A DNA stretch of 64,000 nt from Bactericera cockerelli (Eukaryota; Arthropoda; Insecta; Hemiptera; Triozidae), in the NCBI GenBank assembly GCA_024516035.1, contig CM044961.1, positions 16,543,756-16,607,755 on the forward strand, read 5' to 3'. The translations under genes and the position numbers were made by a program. Shown here one piece after another: positions 11,496 to 23,916 of the stretch (the first letter of the stretch is position 1; every line of letters begins with the position of its first letter). The notes below the pieces were generated by a model. The model did no database searches, was not told where the DNA came from, and saw only the letters and a program-made list of their open reading frames with translations.

Positions 11496-14400
11496 TTTGA
11501 ACTCAGGATACTATTGTTAGTAAAACTGACATTCAAATTTGCCCGTAGTGGATTGATTTGAGCTATATCCATAATTTTAAACTAGACTTTGAGTCCATGA
11601 TGAATCCTTTGATTGATCCTGTAAAAATAAACGATGTAATTATATCACTAAATTCACAAATAACTATACTTACATCCTCTTATGTGAACCCAGGAGGTAT
11701 TGTATTGACTGAGTGATAAAATAATTGAAAGGGTTAAATAGGTTAGTACAAACAATTTCTTTGATATTTGTTGCACATTGCATAAATCATTTTGAATTTA
11801 GAAGGCTGACACACTTCCACCTACTTATTATTTACTGGAAATACTAGAAACTCTAAACAAAGATGTGATACCACTAATCATGAGAACTAATATTCTGAGG
11901 ACGTTTCCCCAATATTTTTAATCCTTTTCAATGAGAAAACCCCATAAAATATGAAATGGATGAGTAAAATATCAGATTTTTAAGTCCGGCATACATTTTA
12001 ATTTAAAGAACCTCATATTGTATTATAAAAAATAAAAACGAAACAAAGGCACTCTCATAATATGTTGTATTATTTACAGGCATATACGTAACTTCAAGAA
12101 AAGATGATTCACTGAACTGAAATCTACTTTAGAGTTGTTGTTAATGAATTATGGCACGTGTTTATATCAAAATAGTCCCACGTATAAAATACCTGTTGGT
12201 AAAGTCTCTCTCGGTTTTCATTGTTTCCCCCGAAGAGACCTTTACACTTGGCACCTCGTATTGAAACAAAACAGATGACAACTGACCGTTGCTTGAAGTT
12301 TATTCTGTCTTCACCTGAATTGAAGAATCTGATAAGGCTGGAAATCGAATTTTTGACACCTTCAAAGAGTTAACCATTCGTTTATGTAGAAATCCTAGTT
12401 ACTGACAAGTCTCCTAAAAAGTTGTTGGTTAAACAGACGGTTATAGGTAATATAACGGATGTTAAAGGACTACTATCTGAAAAGCTATGTGTCAGAAGCA
12501 AACACTTTCTACAATTTCTTTGTTGAAGGTTGTATTTTTATACTTTTCCATGAGAAAAAAAAAATACTTTGTTCCGAGTCATTATATTTGTAGGTAGGTT
12601 GAATCATCGTCGATCTGTGAATCATTGATTAAAAATATCATGTACCCCATATTGTTTTGTGCTAGTAACTAGTATGTTGCTGATTGAGTAGGTATTTTTC
12701 TGATAGGCAAAGCGAAAATTAATTTCATGGAACTGCATATTATGATTGAAGAAAATTAAAGTCTCATTTCTTAGTATTTGTAAGTTGGAGACAGTACCTG
12801 ATTGACACCTTAGAACCAACTGTCAAAGGCCTGAGAGCAGCTACTCTATTAACCTATTGTATTGAACTTGTCACCTGTGTTTTGTGAACAATGATTCATA
12901 ATCTTACTGGTGCTAGTAGAGGTATTGTGTTCATTCCATTGATGAGTTTTGTTGCTTTTCTCACTTTTAAACTTTTCTCAATTTGTTAGTGTCATTGTCT
13001 ATTGCAAGATATTTCGACATAGACCGATATTAATCAACTATCCCCAAGTTTCTTACAAAGCACGTGTTATTGCTGCGATGTTTAGCTGATAAGGTTAAAT
13101 CATTATTTGATTTAAACATGTAGGATCATAGATAATGAAGAAAAATGTACTTCCTTTTAAAAAAATCTCATACAAGCATAACAGATAAATTTGTTGGTGC
13201 GGTAAATAACCTGATTATACTCTTGAACTAAAAAGCTTACCGTAGAAAGTCCCAGGTTTAATTCCAAACTTTTTTATCTGACTTTGACCATATTTTTGAC
13301 AAAGTTTTTTTTGGTTAGGTCAAAAAGTATTAGTCGGAACAATAATTACAGTTGTACAGAAAATCCCATTTAATTAAAAATCAAATTAAAATTAAATAAA
13401 TCAATTTCATTATCATTTCCACCGCTTCAACAAAAATTACAAAGTATGTGTGATATTTTTAAAGAAAGCATTGATTAGCATTGATTAAGCAGAATTGGTA
13501 TTCAATTTTAGACAGCCATCATTTCCATCTATTTTATTTTAATCAAATTTAGATTGGTTTGTATCCAAATCGATCACCTCAGTGAATTCCCAAGTAATCT
13601 CGCTATTGTTTTTCCATTAGCAAAACAGTTAAGCCATCTTTCCAGATCACCAGACCAATCAGATTAGCACAAGTCAGGCAGGTTTCGACATGGCCCACTG
13701 TTCATGGTCGTAGGGTTGCAGACGTGTAGGTCTACGCATTTGTTATGTTAGCTTAAGGAAACTACAGGGTTCACATGGACTAAAAATATCTTTTAAGTTA
13801 AATTGTTTTAAAGAATATAGTAAGGTTCTACTATGGTAGCCCGTCGTATAAACTATGTTCTGATAAAAGAAGATTAATTTCGTACCTATTTTTACTTCTT
13901 GTGGTAAATACCTTGAAAGTGTGGAGACCATGATCCGTACAATGATGTCCACTGTCTTGTTTTTGAATCATTCAAGACGTTTAAGATCACTTCTACGAGT
14001 AGTTTTCGGGTAAGAAACTCTGGCGCTCTTTTCTCTTTGAGTGGATATTCTTTGACTCTTGATATCAACAAGGAAATAGAGCAAGTTTTTTGAATACTCT
14101 CAAATTATTTACTTGGAGAAGTGCAACATTAGATTTTTTCATTCTGCTCTTTTTATAATATGACCATTAAATATGTACAGTGTGAGTTTTATTACCTATT
14201 TTGACAGTTAACTACGTTGCAGTGGTGTATATAACTCTAAAGTTGAAAAACACCACTTTAATATAATAGAATATAGATCGATAGATCTACGTTGCAAGTG
14301 ACCGTGGCCTAAAATACCACACAGGAGATCTTTCGAATAAAGAAAATACAACAAGAAAATCACAGTCTCAGTACTTTTCGCACACCATCTGGGTTCACAG

Positions 14401-15571
14401 GCCATAGGAATAATTAAAACAGGAGGCAGGTTCGAATCCAACACAGATCGCGCTAATTCCACGCAGTGCAACATTTAAATGAGAATTCATTGCATTTATA
14501 TCTCAATACAAATTGTTCGAAATCACCCACTTGTGACGATCAAGACACTGAGACAGATCGAGAAACTAATATCAGCAAACAAAAAATATTATACTTCTCT
14601 CTCGTTGCAAAATATTCTTTTTAGCGATCAATTTGTACATGTTGAGAATCAAGATATATGGATTCGGTTGTTCGCATATTTGGATAGAAAATCGAGTAAG
14701 AGGATAACGTTCCAATCTCTAAACTTCTAGATCGCCTATTCGAATCACAAATATTTCTAAGATTAATTAAAGGGGAAATGTTACATCTATTAAGAATATA
14801 TAGGTAAGCACGTACTCAACTAAAAGTACATTTCGCCTCTGACAACACAAAGAGGCGTAAACCACATTTTCGAAATTTTACAGGAGAGCCAAAATGAGTT
14901 TTCTTGTGCATAAATTTTCTGTTCACGGTAGGAACATTATGACTTCCCTGTACCCATGAATGACCATACGAGCTTTTTCTGTTGCCAAATTTGATTATTT
15001 AACTGTGACTATCGATTTACGCCTATTTGATTTGTCTGAAAAAGAGAAAATGAGGAATACGCCTGATTTCAATTTTTGTTGTATCTTTTTTTTTTTATTA
15101 TAATTGGATTACGTCTATTTGTGAGAACAAAATATAGCACAAGTAGACTCAATCCAAGCAATAAAACTGATTTCAAAAATTTGTGGTTTACGCCTCTTTG
15201 TGTTGTCAGAGGCGATTTGTAAAAATCCTGTAGCTTTTGCCTTCAGATTTAGGAAATATTAATATTATTTGAAATGCATTTTTTCAAATTTAGGGAAGCA
15301 CAACCATTGGGTATTATTAGCTCTGTTGATCACATAATCACATCAGTTTTCAGACTAATTAAACTCATAAAAAGTCAATGTAGGTATTCAATTATTGTTC
15401 TTTTTAACCATCCCTGAGACTAATTTTACTGTAAACTTTGTTCAATTAGTAAAAATTGCATTGGTGTAGATGGAGAGTTAATAACATTATTAAATCTATT
15501 GCATTCAATAATAGAACAATATTTTTGTACTATAAAAAAATATAATAGCATTTTTTCAAAAGAACTCGTAT
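11496..15571. other. Intergenic region between divergent genes C and A
   Basis: About 4 kb separating the gene C start (minus) from the gene A start (plus). It must hold both promoters. Apart from the foldback element at 14828-15221 and a TATA-like ACTATAAAA near 15528, I see no gene, RNA or recognised repeat. Confidence 0.55.
14828..15221. mobile_element. Short foldback MITE with palindromic ends
   Basis: Inverted terminal repeats of about 40 bp. The core GCCTCTGACAACACAAAGAGGC is itself a palindrome-like stem (GCCTCT ... AGAGGC). The same stem recurs inverted at about 15190-15215. Interior copies of TTACGCCTATTTG near 15020 and TTACGTCTATTTG near 15110 suggest internal duplication. It lies about 350 bp upstream of the gene A start codon. 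Confidence 0.65.
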
Positions 15572-17915
15572 ATGATGATCTCTCGTCTTTTCACGATGTC
15601 ATTAATCCTGATTAAAACCTTATCTAATTGCCAAAAAGTAAACATGATGTTAATCGATCATTTCCTTAGTGATCCTTTTCACAAATCCCTGTATGTACCT
15701 TTGACTAATCTACGAGAAGAAACAGTGCAAAATATAGCAAAAGTATTCAAAGACACAATTAGTAAAGGGGATATAGAAATCCGTGAACCATTAAAATCCC
15801 ATATGAAAATCATGTATGGCATAGATTCCGAAAAAGAACCTATGAGAACTCGTAAACGGGAACCTCTTAATCAAAATGAAGAGATGATGAGAACAAGGAA
15901 AAGAGAACCCTATAATCAAAATGAAGAGATGATGGAAGAAGAGAACCTTAATCAAATGAGATGATGAGGACAAGAAAGAACCCTATAATCAAATAAAAGA
16001 TGATGAGAACAAGGAAAGAGACCATAATCAAAATGAAGATGAGAACAAGGAAAAGAGAACCCTATAATCAAAATGAAGAGATGATGAGAACAAGGAAAAG
16101 AGAACCCTATAATCAAAATGAAGAGATGATGAGAACAAGGAAAAGAGAACCCTATAATCAATGAAGAGATGAGAACAAGGAAAAGAGAACCTACAATCAA
16201 AATGAAAGATGATGAGAACAAGGAAAAGAGAACCCTAAATCAAAATGAAGAGATGATGAGAACAAGGAAGAGACCTATAATCAAATGAAGAGATGATGAA
16301 CAAGAAAAGGAACCCTGCAATCAAAATGAAGAGATGATGAAAGAAAAGACAATCAAAATGAAGGATGAAGAAAAGGAAAGAACCCTATAATCAAAATGAA
16401 GAGATGATGAGAACAAGAAAGAGGGAACCCTATAAATATGAACTAGATCACCAATCCATGAATAGGGAAATAAATAAATTTGGTGAGTATGCCCCAAATA
16501 GACTGCACTGATTACTCGTGTTACAGCTTCAGGTATACGTGGAATAAAGAATTTTCGAAAATCTTAGTCCAAGCGTCAAAAAATCATCAAAAAATTACAA
16601 CTTTTACAGAATATGGCAGAAATCATTTAGCATTAGATGCATAGTATATGCAATGCAGCTCTGAAAACTTGATCCATTTGTTTCAGAGAGTTGTAATTCA
16701 AACAAATACATAATAAATAGTGTCAACGAATCTTGTACTTTCAAGAGAGACTTCAACTTTCTACCAAGAGAAAATGTAAATAGTATTATCAGATGCAAAC
16801 GTGAGCTACAATTTGAACCTGAAAACATGAGATCAGACGAGTTTATTGAAAAGGAGAATAAGAGAGGAGGACTGGCACTTATCAGACGGTTCGATTTTAA
16901 CGACACAATCGTCAAACATTTCTTTGAATACAGCTCGGAAACTTTGTCGCAAGTTGTAATGGAAACATTAGAGCAAAGATGTCAGGAAAATTATGACAGT
17001 GCCTTTATTGAAGTGTTCAAAGAGATCAATAGAGATAGCTATGATGACAAACCTATGCATGAAAAGGTGTATCTATTTCGCAAATTTTTGAGGCTATACA
17101 AGGAATACAACGATGAAATGCTAAGAGGTTAGTACATTTTATTATTCTCAAGAATTATTTTCAAAATATGTTCTCAATAATTCTCTCAAATAGTCCAATA
17201 TTCAACGTACTTTTAAATTTTGTACGTTGTTAATTTTATTATTACGAGAAATTTGTAATATTAGAAATCGGAAGTATTATGTTCGCTTCTGTAAAAAAAA
17301 AAAAATCCTCCGATTTAAGTGATATCAAATATAAAAATACATATTGAAATCAGCATACATCAGAAAATATAAAAATGCATATCCTTTAAATTATAAAACA
17401 GCTTTCATATCAATTTATTAAATGGTTAAAAAGTAATTATAACGAATGATGTTCAAATAAACAAACTATATCTCTTAAAACATGTCTTTTCAGGAGTCAT
17501 GTTCGATTTACCAAAGCGACTCAAAAACTACGCCATTGAGCACTTCCTGAACAAAAACCCCAAGGGTCGAGACTTTCTTTCCTATTGGGAAACGGAAGAA
17601 GAAATTGATATCCGTTTCCGTAATCTCTATCAACAACTCCAGTATGCCCTAATCGAACGAAACTACGAGATGGAGCAGCAATTGTACGAACTGGCAAGTC
17701 CAAAGGGATACACAGAAATGGTATTGAATTTAACGACCAACTCAGCACAAGCGTTGAGTGCTGAGAAGGAGGAAGAGAGACTTCGACTGCACGCAAAGAA
17801 ATATTTGAGACGAAAGCTAAACTCGGTGGCTATGTTGTCAACAACCACTGCGGACCCGCTTCTTGAATTGGAGCCTTTAAATCGTAATCCAAGTCCTCCA
17901 GTTTTAGCTGTCTAG
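15572..17915 (+). CDS. Secreted preproprotein with furin-site repeat array (gene A of the A/B/D family)
   Basis: No family recognised. Exons 15572-16482, 16687-17127 and 17494-17915 join with canonical splice sites. The protein starts MISRLFTMSLILIKTLSNC, a probable signal peptide. From about 15840 it enters a repeat array with unit MRTRKREPYNQNEE (14 residues, 42 bp); every unit carries RTRKR, a proprotein-convertase motif. The array is broken by many one- and two-base gaps, so the reading frame is lost at 15962 and recovered only in parts. The second exon gives NSVNESCTFKRDFNFLPREN and then a helical region. The last exon (VMFDLPKRLKNYAIEH ... FLSYWETEEEIDIRFRNLY ... YEMEQQLYELA) matches genes B and D in spacing of W, E, D and aromatic residues. 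Start chosen as the first methionine before the hydrophobic stretch. Could be a pseudogene if the gaps are real, but the exons after the array are intact. Confidence 0.65.
15835..16435 (+). repeat. 42-bp coding tandem repeat in gene A
   Basis: About 13-14 units of ATGAGAACAAGGAAAAGAGA plus ACCCTATAATCAAAATGAAG (unit 42 bp). Perfect adjacent units at about 16042-16150 read in frame. Others have lost one or a few bases, mostly in A runs. Confidence 0.85.
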
Positions 17916-18599
17916 CGACTCTTCTCTTTCTTCAGTTTTTTTTTTTTTTTTTTAATCTGTAGATACTCTTCATCCTTATCTCCCCACCTAAATATGTTAT
18001 TTGTCTGTTTCCAAAAAAAAAAAAAATCAATTCTCTCTATTTTTAAGTTTCGTAAACTTTGAACGGTAGTCAAAACATAATTGTTAGGTTCACTTTTAGA
18101 GTACTTGATTATATCAGTGTTTAATGATCAGCTATTGCTCTTCATACAGCTTCAATAACCATTTTGATGAAAAACTAGGTTCGCTCAGTACTATACATTA
18201 TTTTTTGTTTTCTGAATTCTATTTTAGAACACTAATTTTTAACTACCACTTTACTTACTTTAACTTTTGTGTTCATTTGTTCGTTCAGTGTAACGTGTAT
18301 CTATTTCTTTGAATCTTCAAACAATATACTGTCCATAGCAGGAACAACCTTTTTAAAGGTACATAATATATTTGACATGGTTACGAAATACGAAATTTCA
18401 TGTTATTCAGTACTTTTGCTTTGATTATAATATATTTTCTTTATCAGTGGGAGATTAGTTTTGCAACATTTCCTTTTCAAAATTATGAGGATTTTTGTTG
18501 CTAGATTTCTGTTTGAAGTCATTTAAGGAGGTAAGTCTTATACAGCATCTTTACTTTTACTGTAGTTGATACTATAATATCCAGAATTAAACAAATAAA

Positions 18600-18940
18600 T
18601 TTACAAATTTAGTTTAATAGGAATTCTTTCTTTACAGTTTGCATACAGATTACAGAAGTATGCAAACCCATAGGTCACACTTACAAAGATAATAATATTA
18701 TGTATGATGAATTAACTTGTTAATACGGAACGGTTTAATACATATATTGTAGGAATCATTATCAATTTAAAATGATATTTTATTTTTAATTAAAATTAAA
18801 TCCGCTGAAAAGATATATAAATTTCAATATTTCTCATTCAATTTTACTTAACAAAATACCTACTGATTAAACCTTTTCAGAAATAACAATTTAAGTGCTG
18901 TTATTTTCCTCCTGGGAATAATTGTTTAACATATTCTGAC
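18600..18940. promoter_or_regulatory. Upstream region of gene B with TATA-like box
   Basis: GATATATAAATTTC at about 18810-18823, roughly 120 bp before the start codon of gene B, is the only promoter-like word. Position and strength are guesses. Confidence 0.25.
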
Positions 18941-20283
18941 ATGGAAAGAAATCTTCTGGTATCAAGTGTTGTACTACTATTAGCCCAACTTGAAATCGCC
19001 AATGGACTATGTGAATTAAGTCCACAAAGAATTGAAGATCAGGTGTTCCAATTCTACCAGAGTAATTTCTGTGATGAAGGGTCTTTAAAAAGATCCAAAA
19101 GATCCACATACAATCTGATATCTCAGTCTCATGATAATACCTACGCAAAGTTTGATCGGTATTTGAATCTTTCGGGAAATGATTTGATGAATGAAATTGA
19201 GAATGAGTTGGACAATGCTTTTGATAAGAATTTGAATGTCAGTATCAGCGAAGCAATGATGAAAGAAGCTAAAGGTATGTATTTATAATTTTTATAATTC
19301 ATATAAATTTCACGACTAAGATTATATTTACTAATTTTTTGTACCGACCTCAGTAGCTTGATCGATAAGACAGCGGACTTGTAACCTGGAGGTCGGTGGT
19401 TCAAGTCTCGGTTTCAGCGTAGATTTAGTAAAGCGAGTTTGAGTAGTTGTGATATCACAAAAGTGATTAACACAAATATGATAACTTACTAATTTTTTGT
19501 TGATTTATTTGTATAGAATTTTAAGAAAAATGTCTTTCCAGTATAGATACATTCTTTTGATACGTCATTGCTCTTTGCTCCTGTTTTAGGACTGCTCAAA
19601 TATGTATGTAAAATCCTATAAATCTTGGCAACTTGATTTATAAAAATATAATTCCTGCATATTAGAAGATATACTGACTAAATATTGTGATATAATTGAT
19701 ACATAGTCCATCAAATCATGTACAGGTTATACATATTTTTTTTTTGTTAAAATAATTGCAAAAAAATACCAAAAGAAAACTTACGACACATTATTTTCCC
19801 GTTAAGTGTAAGACTTAATGAGAAATTTTATTTTATTGCTTGCAAATTTTTATTTCTTTTACAGGGAATCTCAATCTACTGAAAAACAAAACCTACTTTC
19901 TCAACACTTATAATGAATTCAAAAAGACCTATTCGTCCAAACTGGAACACTGGTATCTGGGCATCACTCTCTATTTACCTATGAAAATGAAAGGAATTGC
20001 CAAAAAGAAATATTTCCTCATTACAAGAGATTCCCTGCCGGAGAAAGAACAACTGGAAAGGTTCTGGGAATACGAGAGAGATTTGGACTACCAGTTTAAT
20101 GTTTTTGCCAAAAAGTTAAGGGACTACTTGCAGGATCACTATTCGAAACTGGAGAAGACCTTTCATCAGACATTCACTCATAGTACAAACAGCACCATTG
20201 ATTTGACTCTCTTCAAAATCGTCCGACGAGAGCTTGTAACATCGGAGGCTCCCTATGAAGGAACAACGTCCCTCACTCAATAG
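18941..20283 (+). CDS. Secreted helical preproprotein (gene B of the A/B/D family)
   Basis: Two exons, 18941-19274 and 19865-20283, joined in phase 1, give 250 residues. MERNLLVSSVVLLLAQLEIA is a signal peptide. RSKR at residues 51-54 is a furin-type site, so residues about 23-54 look like a short propeptide. The rest is mostly charged helix with several N-glycosylation sequons (NLS, NVS, NKT). The second exon has W-Y, then FWEYERDLDYQFNVF and YLQDHYSKLEKTF, the signature shared with genes A and D. Function unknown; secretion is inferred from the signal peptide. A tRNA-headed SINE lies in the intron. A polyadenylation-like AATAAA occurs at about 20518. Confidence 0.72.
19344..19482 (+). mobile_element. 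tRNA-derived SINE (family T1), copy 1
   Basis: A tRNA-like head with A-box-like TAGCTTGATCGATAAG and B box GGTTCAAGTC, followed by a family body (GTAGATTTAGTAAAGCGAG, TGATATCAC, AGTGATTAACAC). Nearly identical to 36983-37127. It lies in the gene B intron and is not a functional tRNA: the anticodon stem is mispaired. Confidence 0.75.
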
Positions 20284-20877
20284 TTACCTTTTGGGACTTG
20301 TGGAGTTTGTTTTTTTATTACAGCAGTTCTTTAGGTACTTTAATGTGGTCATAATCTCAGGTTCGTGGTCAGACAGGATCTATAGATTCGTGTATTGGGT
20401 TGAATTTTAACCAAATAACAACGCTGCCTAGATTACCAGTCTAGGGACTCTAGGGTCTTAGCAACTCGATCATCAATGTATGTTTTTGAGAAATTTGTAC
20501 TATAAAATCACAAATCCGAATAAAAATCAGTGCCCAATAATTAATAGTCCATGTAAAAATAAAGAACATCGTAAAGTAATAAACTGTATTTATTGTTTCC
20601 CTCAGCTAGTTAGACGTCTTAAGTACTTGCTAAAACACTTTTGTAGCATACAAAGTATGTTCATTCAAGCATGTCTTTTGGAGATTCTTGGGCGCACTTT
20701 CGACAAGAATCGTAGAAGAAAGGTTCTTCTAAAGTCTTTGGTATCTGAATTTTATTACTTTACCTGTTCCAATACATCCTAATCCTTATTGTGATCATTA
20801 TCGTCATCATCAGCGCCTTCTTCAAGATAGAAAAAAAATTGTAGTATCTATCAGTGCCTTGTATGTTTGTATATCCC

Positions 20878-21277
20878 TTATTGTTTTTTTGGTGTGAAGA
20901 AGTCTTCGTACTCAGCTTCCGCAGACATATTCAAGGCTTCGCAAGATTGTTTGGTCCTGGGGATCGATAGCAAGACAGGATGCATTACCCGGTTCATGAA
21001 CTCAAACTCCATTCTTTTGTAGTTGTGATTGATGAAACTTCTGAGCGCTCTACGTAACACCTTGCACTTGTGGTTGACTAAACTCTGGTAGATTTCCTTG
21101 CCCTTGGGCGTCTCAATTTCATTGTGTTGTTCATGAAGCAACAGAGAAGGTAACTCTTGATTAATTTTTTCAAACCATTCGGTCACTTTTTTCTTGTATT
21201 CCATTTGGAAATCTGCGATGCCCTTGTGAAACTCACTCTGGATAACATATCCAGGGTATGCATTTTTGAACGTATAT
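20878..21277 (-). CDS. Gene D terminal exon 3 (distal)
   Basis: Acceptor TTTCCAG at 21278-21279, phase 2. Encodes 132 residues: YTFKNAYPGYVIQSEFHKGI, then VTEWFEK and LRRALRSFINHNYKRMEFEF. It keeps the W-aromatic pair and the last helix of the family but the FW-x-x-E block is weaker. Confidence 0.62.
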
Positions 21278-23519
21278 CTGGAAAGAGGAGAATACCCAAA
21301 GTATTAACGATGTAACATGTTTCACAAAATACAATTAAATAGTCGAGAATAAAGAAAATCCAGTTTTACTCAATATGTATAAAAATACAACATTAAATAG
21401 GTATATTGCTTTTGAAGTCAACAGTCATAAATATCACGATGAGATCTGTGACTAGTGACTAGGCACAATTTATTTAGTGACTCTTTAGCCGCTCTTTTGG
21501 CTGATGTACTGAACTTATATTCTACATTTTGTTTGTAAAATGTATCACTTGAAAGATTAAACTATGCATCAATTATTTATACAACGTACCTAAATCTGAC
21601 TTGAATAACATTGTGACAATGTCAAACGCTAATGTCTCGTATACTAATATTTAGAGATCTTCAGACATAATCAAAAGCATGCATCCGTGAAAATTGAACA
21701 CCGCCAAATTTCTGATGCTTTTGATGAGCAATTCTGACTGGTTGATCAAGATTGCTGAAGTCAAATTTGTAAGGACACAAATTATCCGACTTCCATTTAG
21801 ATTTTTGGCATTGCTCATTTTGGAAATACATTGGGTACAAGTACTCGTGAAACAAAGTGCTTTCGACGTCATTGTAAAAAGCGTTGATGTATCTCCTCAG
21901 CACTACGCTATACTGAAGAAATATCACATCAATATTGATCTCTTGCTTCCAAAATGCCTCCAACTTCTGGTAGCTTGGTAATTGGTAGTTTTTCAGTTTG
22001 TATTGTATTTTGTAGTAATCTGGAATGCCATAGTCTTGCTTGACGTAAAGTTTGTACTTTTGAAAGACGTGGTTCGTATGGTGCAAAAAGTATGCCTCCG
22101 TTTTGTTAGATAGAATTGACTTCATAGTATTGTATATTTCGGGGATCTGTTTACTGTTAATTATCCTATCGTTTTCGTGATGCTTAAACCTATAAAGAAT
22201 AAAGTTCTTCATAGTTCTTCGGTCTTAATGATAGTTTACCTTTGTTTTAACCCATATTTTAGGCACAAAATTGAACCCTTTAGTAAAGCTCAACACATGT
22301 TTTGACCTTACGAACATCAACATCAACAGTTGAGGTAAAATAATAAAGGTCAAAAGAAACATATTATTACGTAAGTCTTTAGATGATAATTAAATATTTT
22401 TAAATAATTTTTACCTATGTTTTGTACTTTTGAATAATGGCTTCTTCCACATAGTTCACAAAGTGTGGAAACAATTGATGCTCAACTTTGCTCAGTATAC
22501 TATTGATGATCTGTCTATAATATTTATTGATATACAAGAGCTTTTCGTCGAACTCTTTTTGAGCCTCGAAATACTTGGTTAATATGTTCAAGGTTATATT
22601 TCTAGGCCAGTCAGGATAGATACTATGTCTTTTCCTTACATTCTGTACCTTTTTGTGCAACATTAATCGAATAATGTGCTGATTGTACCATTTTTCTACT
22701 CTTTTGGTAAAGAATATTCGAATGTCTCGAAATGCACGTCTTGGAAGAGAGAAATTTCTATCCGTAATATCAAAGTTATACCTATAAGCAAGAGACAGGT
22801 TTCATTATTTGTGTTATTGGTTTAGAAGTGCCTCAAAGAGATTCTCTCACAAGAAATTTTACGTTTCTAGATAAACTGATATTATTACGTTTCCTACTTT
22901 TGTCAGGTGCGAAGATGATAATGGTCCTTCATGGTAAAAATTATTATATGAAACTAACTAATATCTAATTCTAATTGCTATTTCAAACAAGAAGGTACAT
23001 GTAACTTAATTATTGTTTGCAAATTTTCTTACAATAATTACAAAACTGTACCCTTTCTGAAAAGTCCTCCTGGGTGTTTACTTGCTCTTACCTATTCATA
23101 GTTTCCTTCATCGTATCTGTAAACATTTCAACCAAGGATTGGTTCAATTGGTCTACCACAGACTTTTCTAATTCTATTCCATCCATTTTGAGTAAATTTT
23201 TGAACTCTTTATTGTACTTTTGACCAAGTTCCAACTTCAATTTTTCATCTTCCAATGTTTCCATTGTTTTGTCAGGAAGAGCGTCGATGATTTTTTCTTG
23301 CTCGAGAGTGTCCATACTATTATCACTTTTGTCAAATGCCCTCTTCATGCGTTTCAAATTATTGGATCGATGATGAAATTTTTGGAAAAGATTTATAAAT
23401 TCGTGGATAGGTTTGTTGCTGAGAAGAAAATTGTTTTCGCTCTTATCATCATTGTTTACTTCTACATTTTCAATATGTGCCACAGATACAAGTAAAAGTA
23501 CTGCGGTTATGAATTTCAT
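20878..23519 (-). CDS. Secreted helical preproprotein with alternative terminal exons (gene D of the A/B/D family)
   Basis: One 5' exon (23092-23519) encodes MKFITAVLLLVSVAHIENVE, a signal peptide, then a propeptide ending at RMKR (residues 57-60) and a Glu/Asp/Lys-rich helix up to MKETMNR. It ends in phase 2. Three exons downstream all start in the matching phase and each ends in its own stop: 22415-22781, 21661-22189 and 20878-21277. Predicted isoforms are 264, 318 and 275 residues. The simplest reading is alternative splicing to mutually exclusive last exons; the alternative is that the two distal exons are remnants of duplicated genes whose first exons were lost. The domain matches genes A and B in the spacing of W, FW/YF, E, D and aromatic residues. 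Function not known. Confidence 0.65.
21661..22189 (-). CDS. Gene D terminal exon 2 (middle)
   Basis: Acceptor TTTATAG at 22190-22191, phase 2. Encodes 175 residues with LEAFWKQEINIDVIFLQYSV and YINAFYNDVESTLFHEY, the clearest version of the family signature in this gene. It is longer than its two sister exons, with a C-terminal extension containing two cysteines and a YKFDFSN motif. Confidence 0.65.
22415..22781 (-). CDS. Gene D terminal exon 1 (proximal)
   Basis: Acceptor TTATAG at 22782-22783. Begins with the second half of an Arg codon then YNFDITDRNFSLPRRAFRDI, contains VEKWYNQ and later ILTKYFEAQKEFDEKLLYI and ILSKVEHQLFPHF. Ends in TAG at 22415-22417, which abuts a GTAAAA donor-like word that cannot rescue the frame. 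Confidence 0.68.
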
Positions 23520-23916
23520 TTTTAATTTATTTTACCTGTAAGGTATAGAAATCTTGTTCAAGATATCACTTATTTTGCTTGAAAGAATGATTTATAAAAC
23601 AAATTTTATGTCATAGCTTTGTTTAATAGAATCACTCATATTTTTTCCAAGTACTATTTCCTTCCAACTTTTTAAAATAATGTTGTTTACGAATTTTTCA
23701 CAAGACACAGTAGAGTAACTACATCAACAAATAACAAAGTGTGTCCATCGACATGCTCAACAGTACTAACTTCCTTTGTTTTTCCTAACACGCGACACAC
23801 TGATTATAAATTTGATAAGTAGGAAATGTTCACTTCAATAATCGGTTACTATTCAAGCCAGAACATTCAATCTGGTTATTATTTTTATAGTTGTTTCTCA
23901 TCAGTTATCAAGAACC

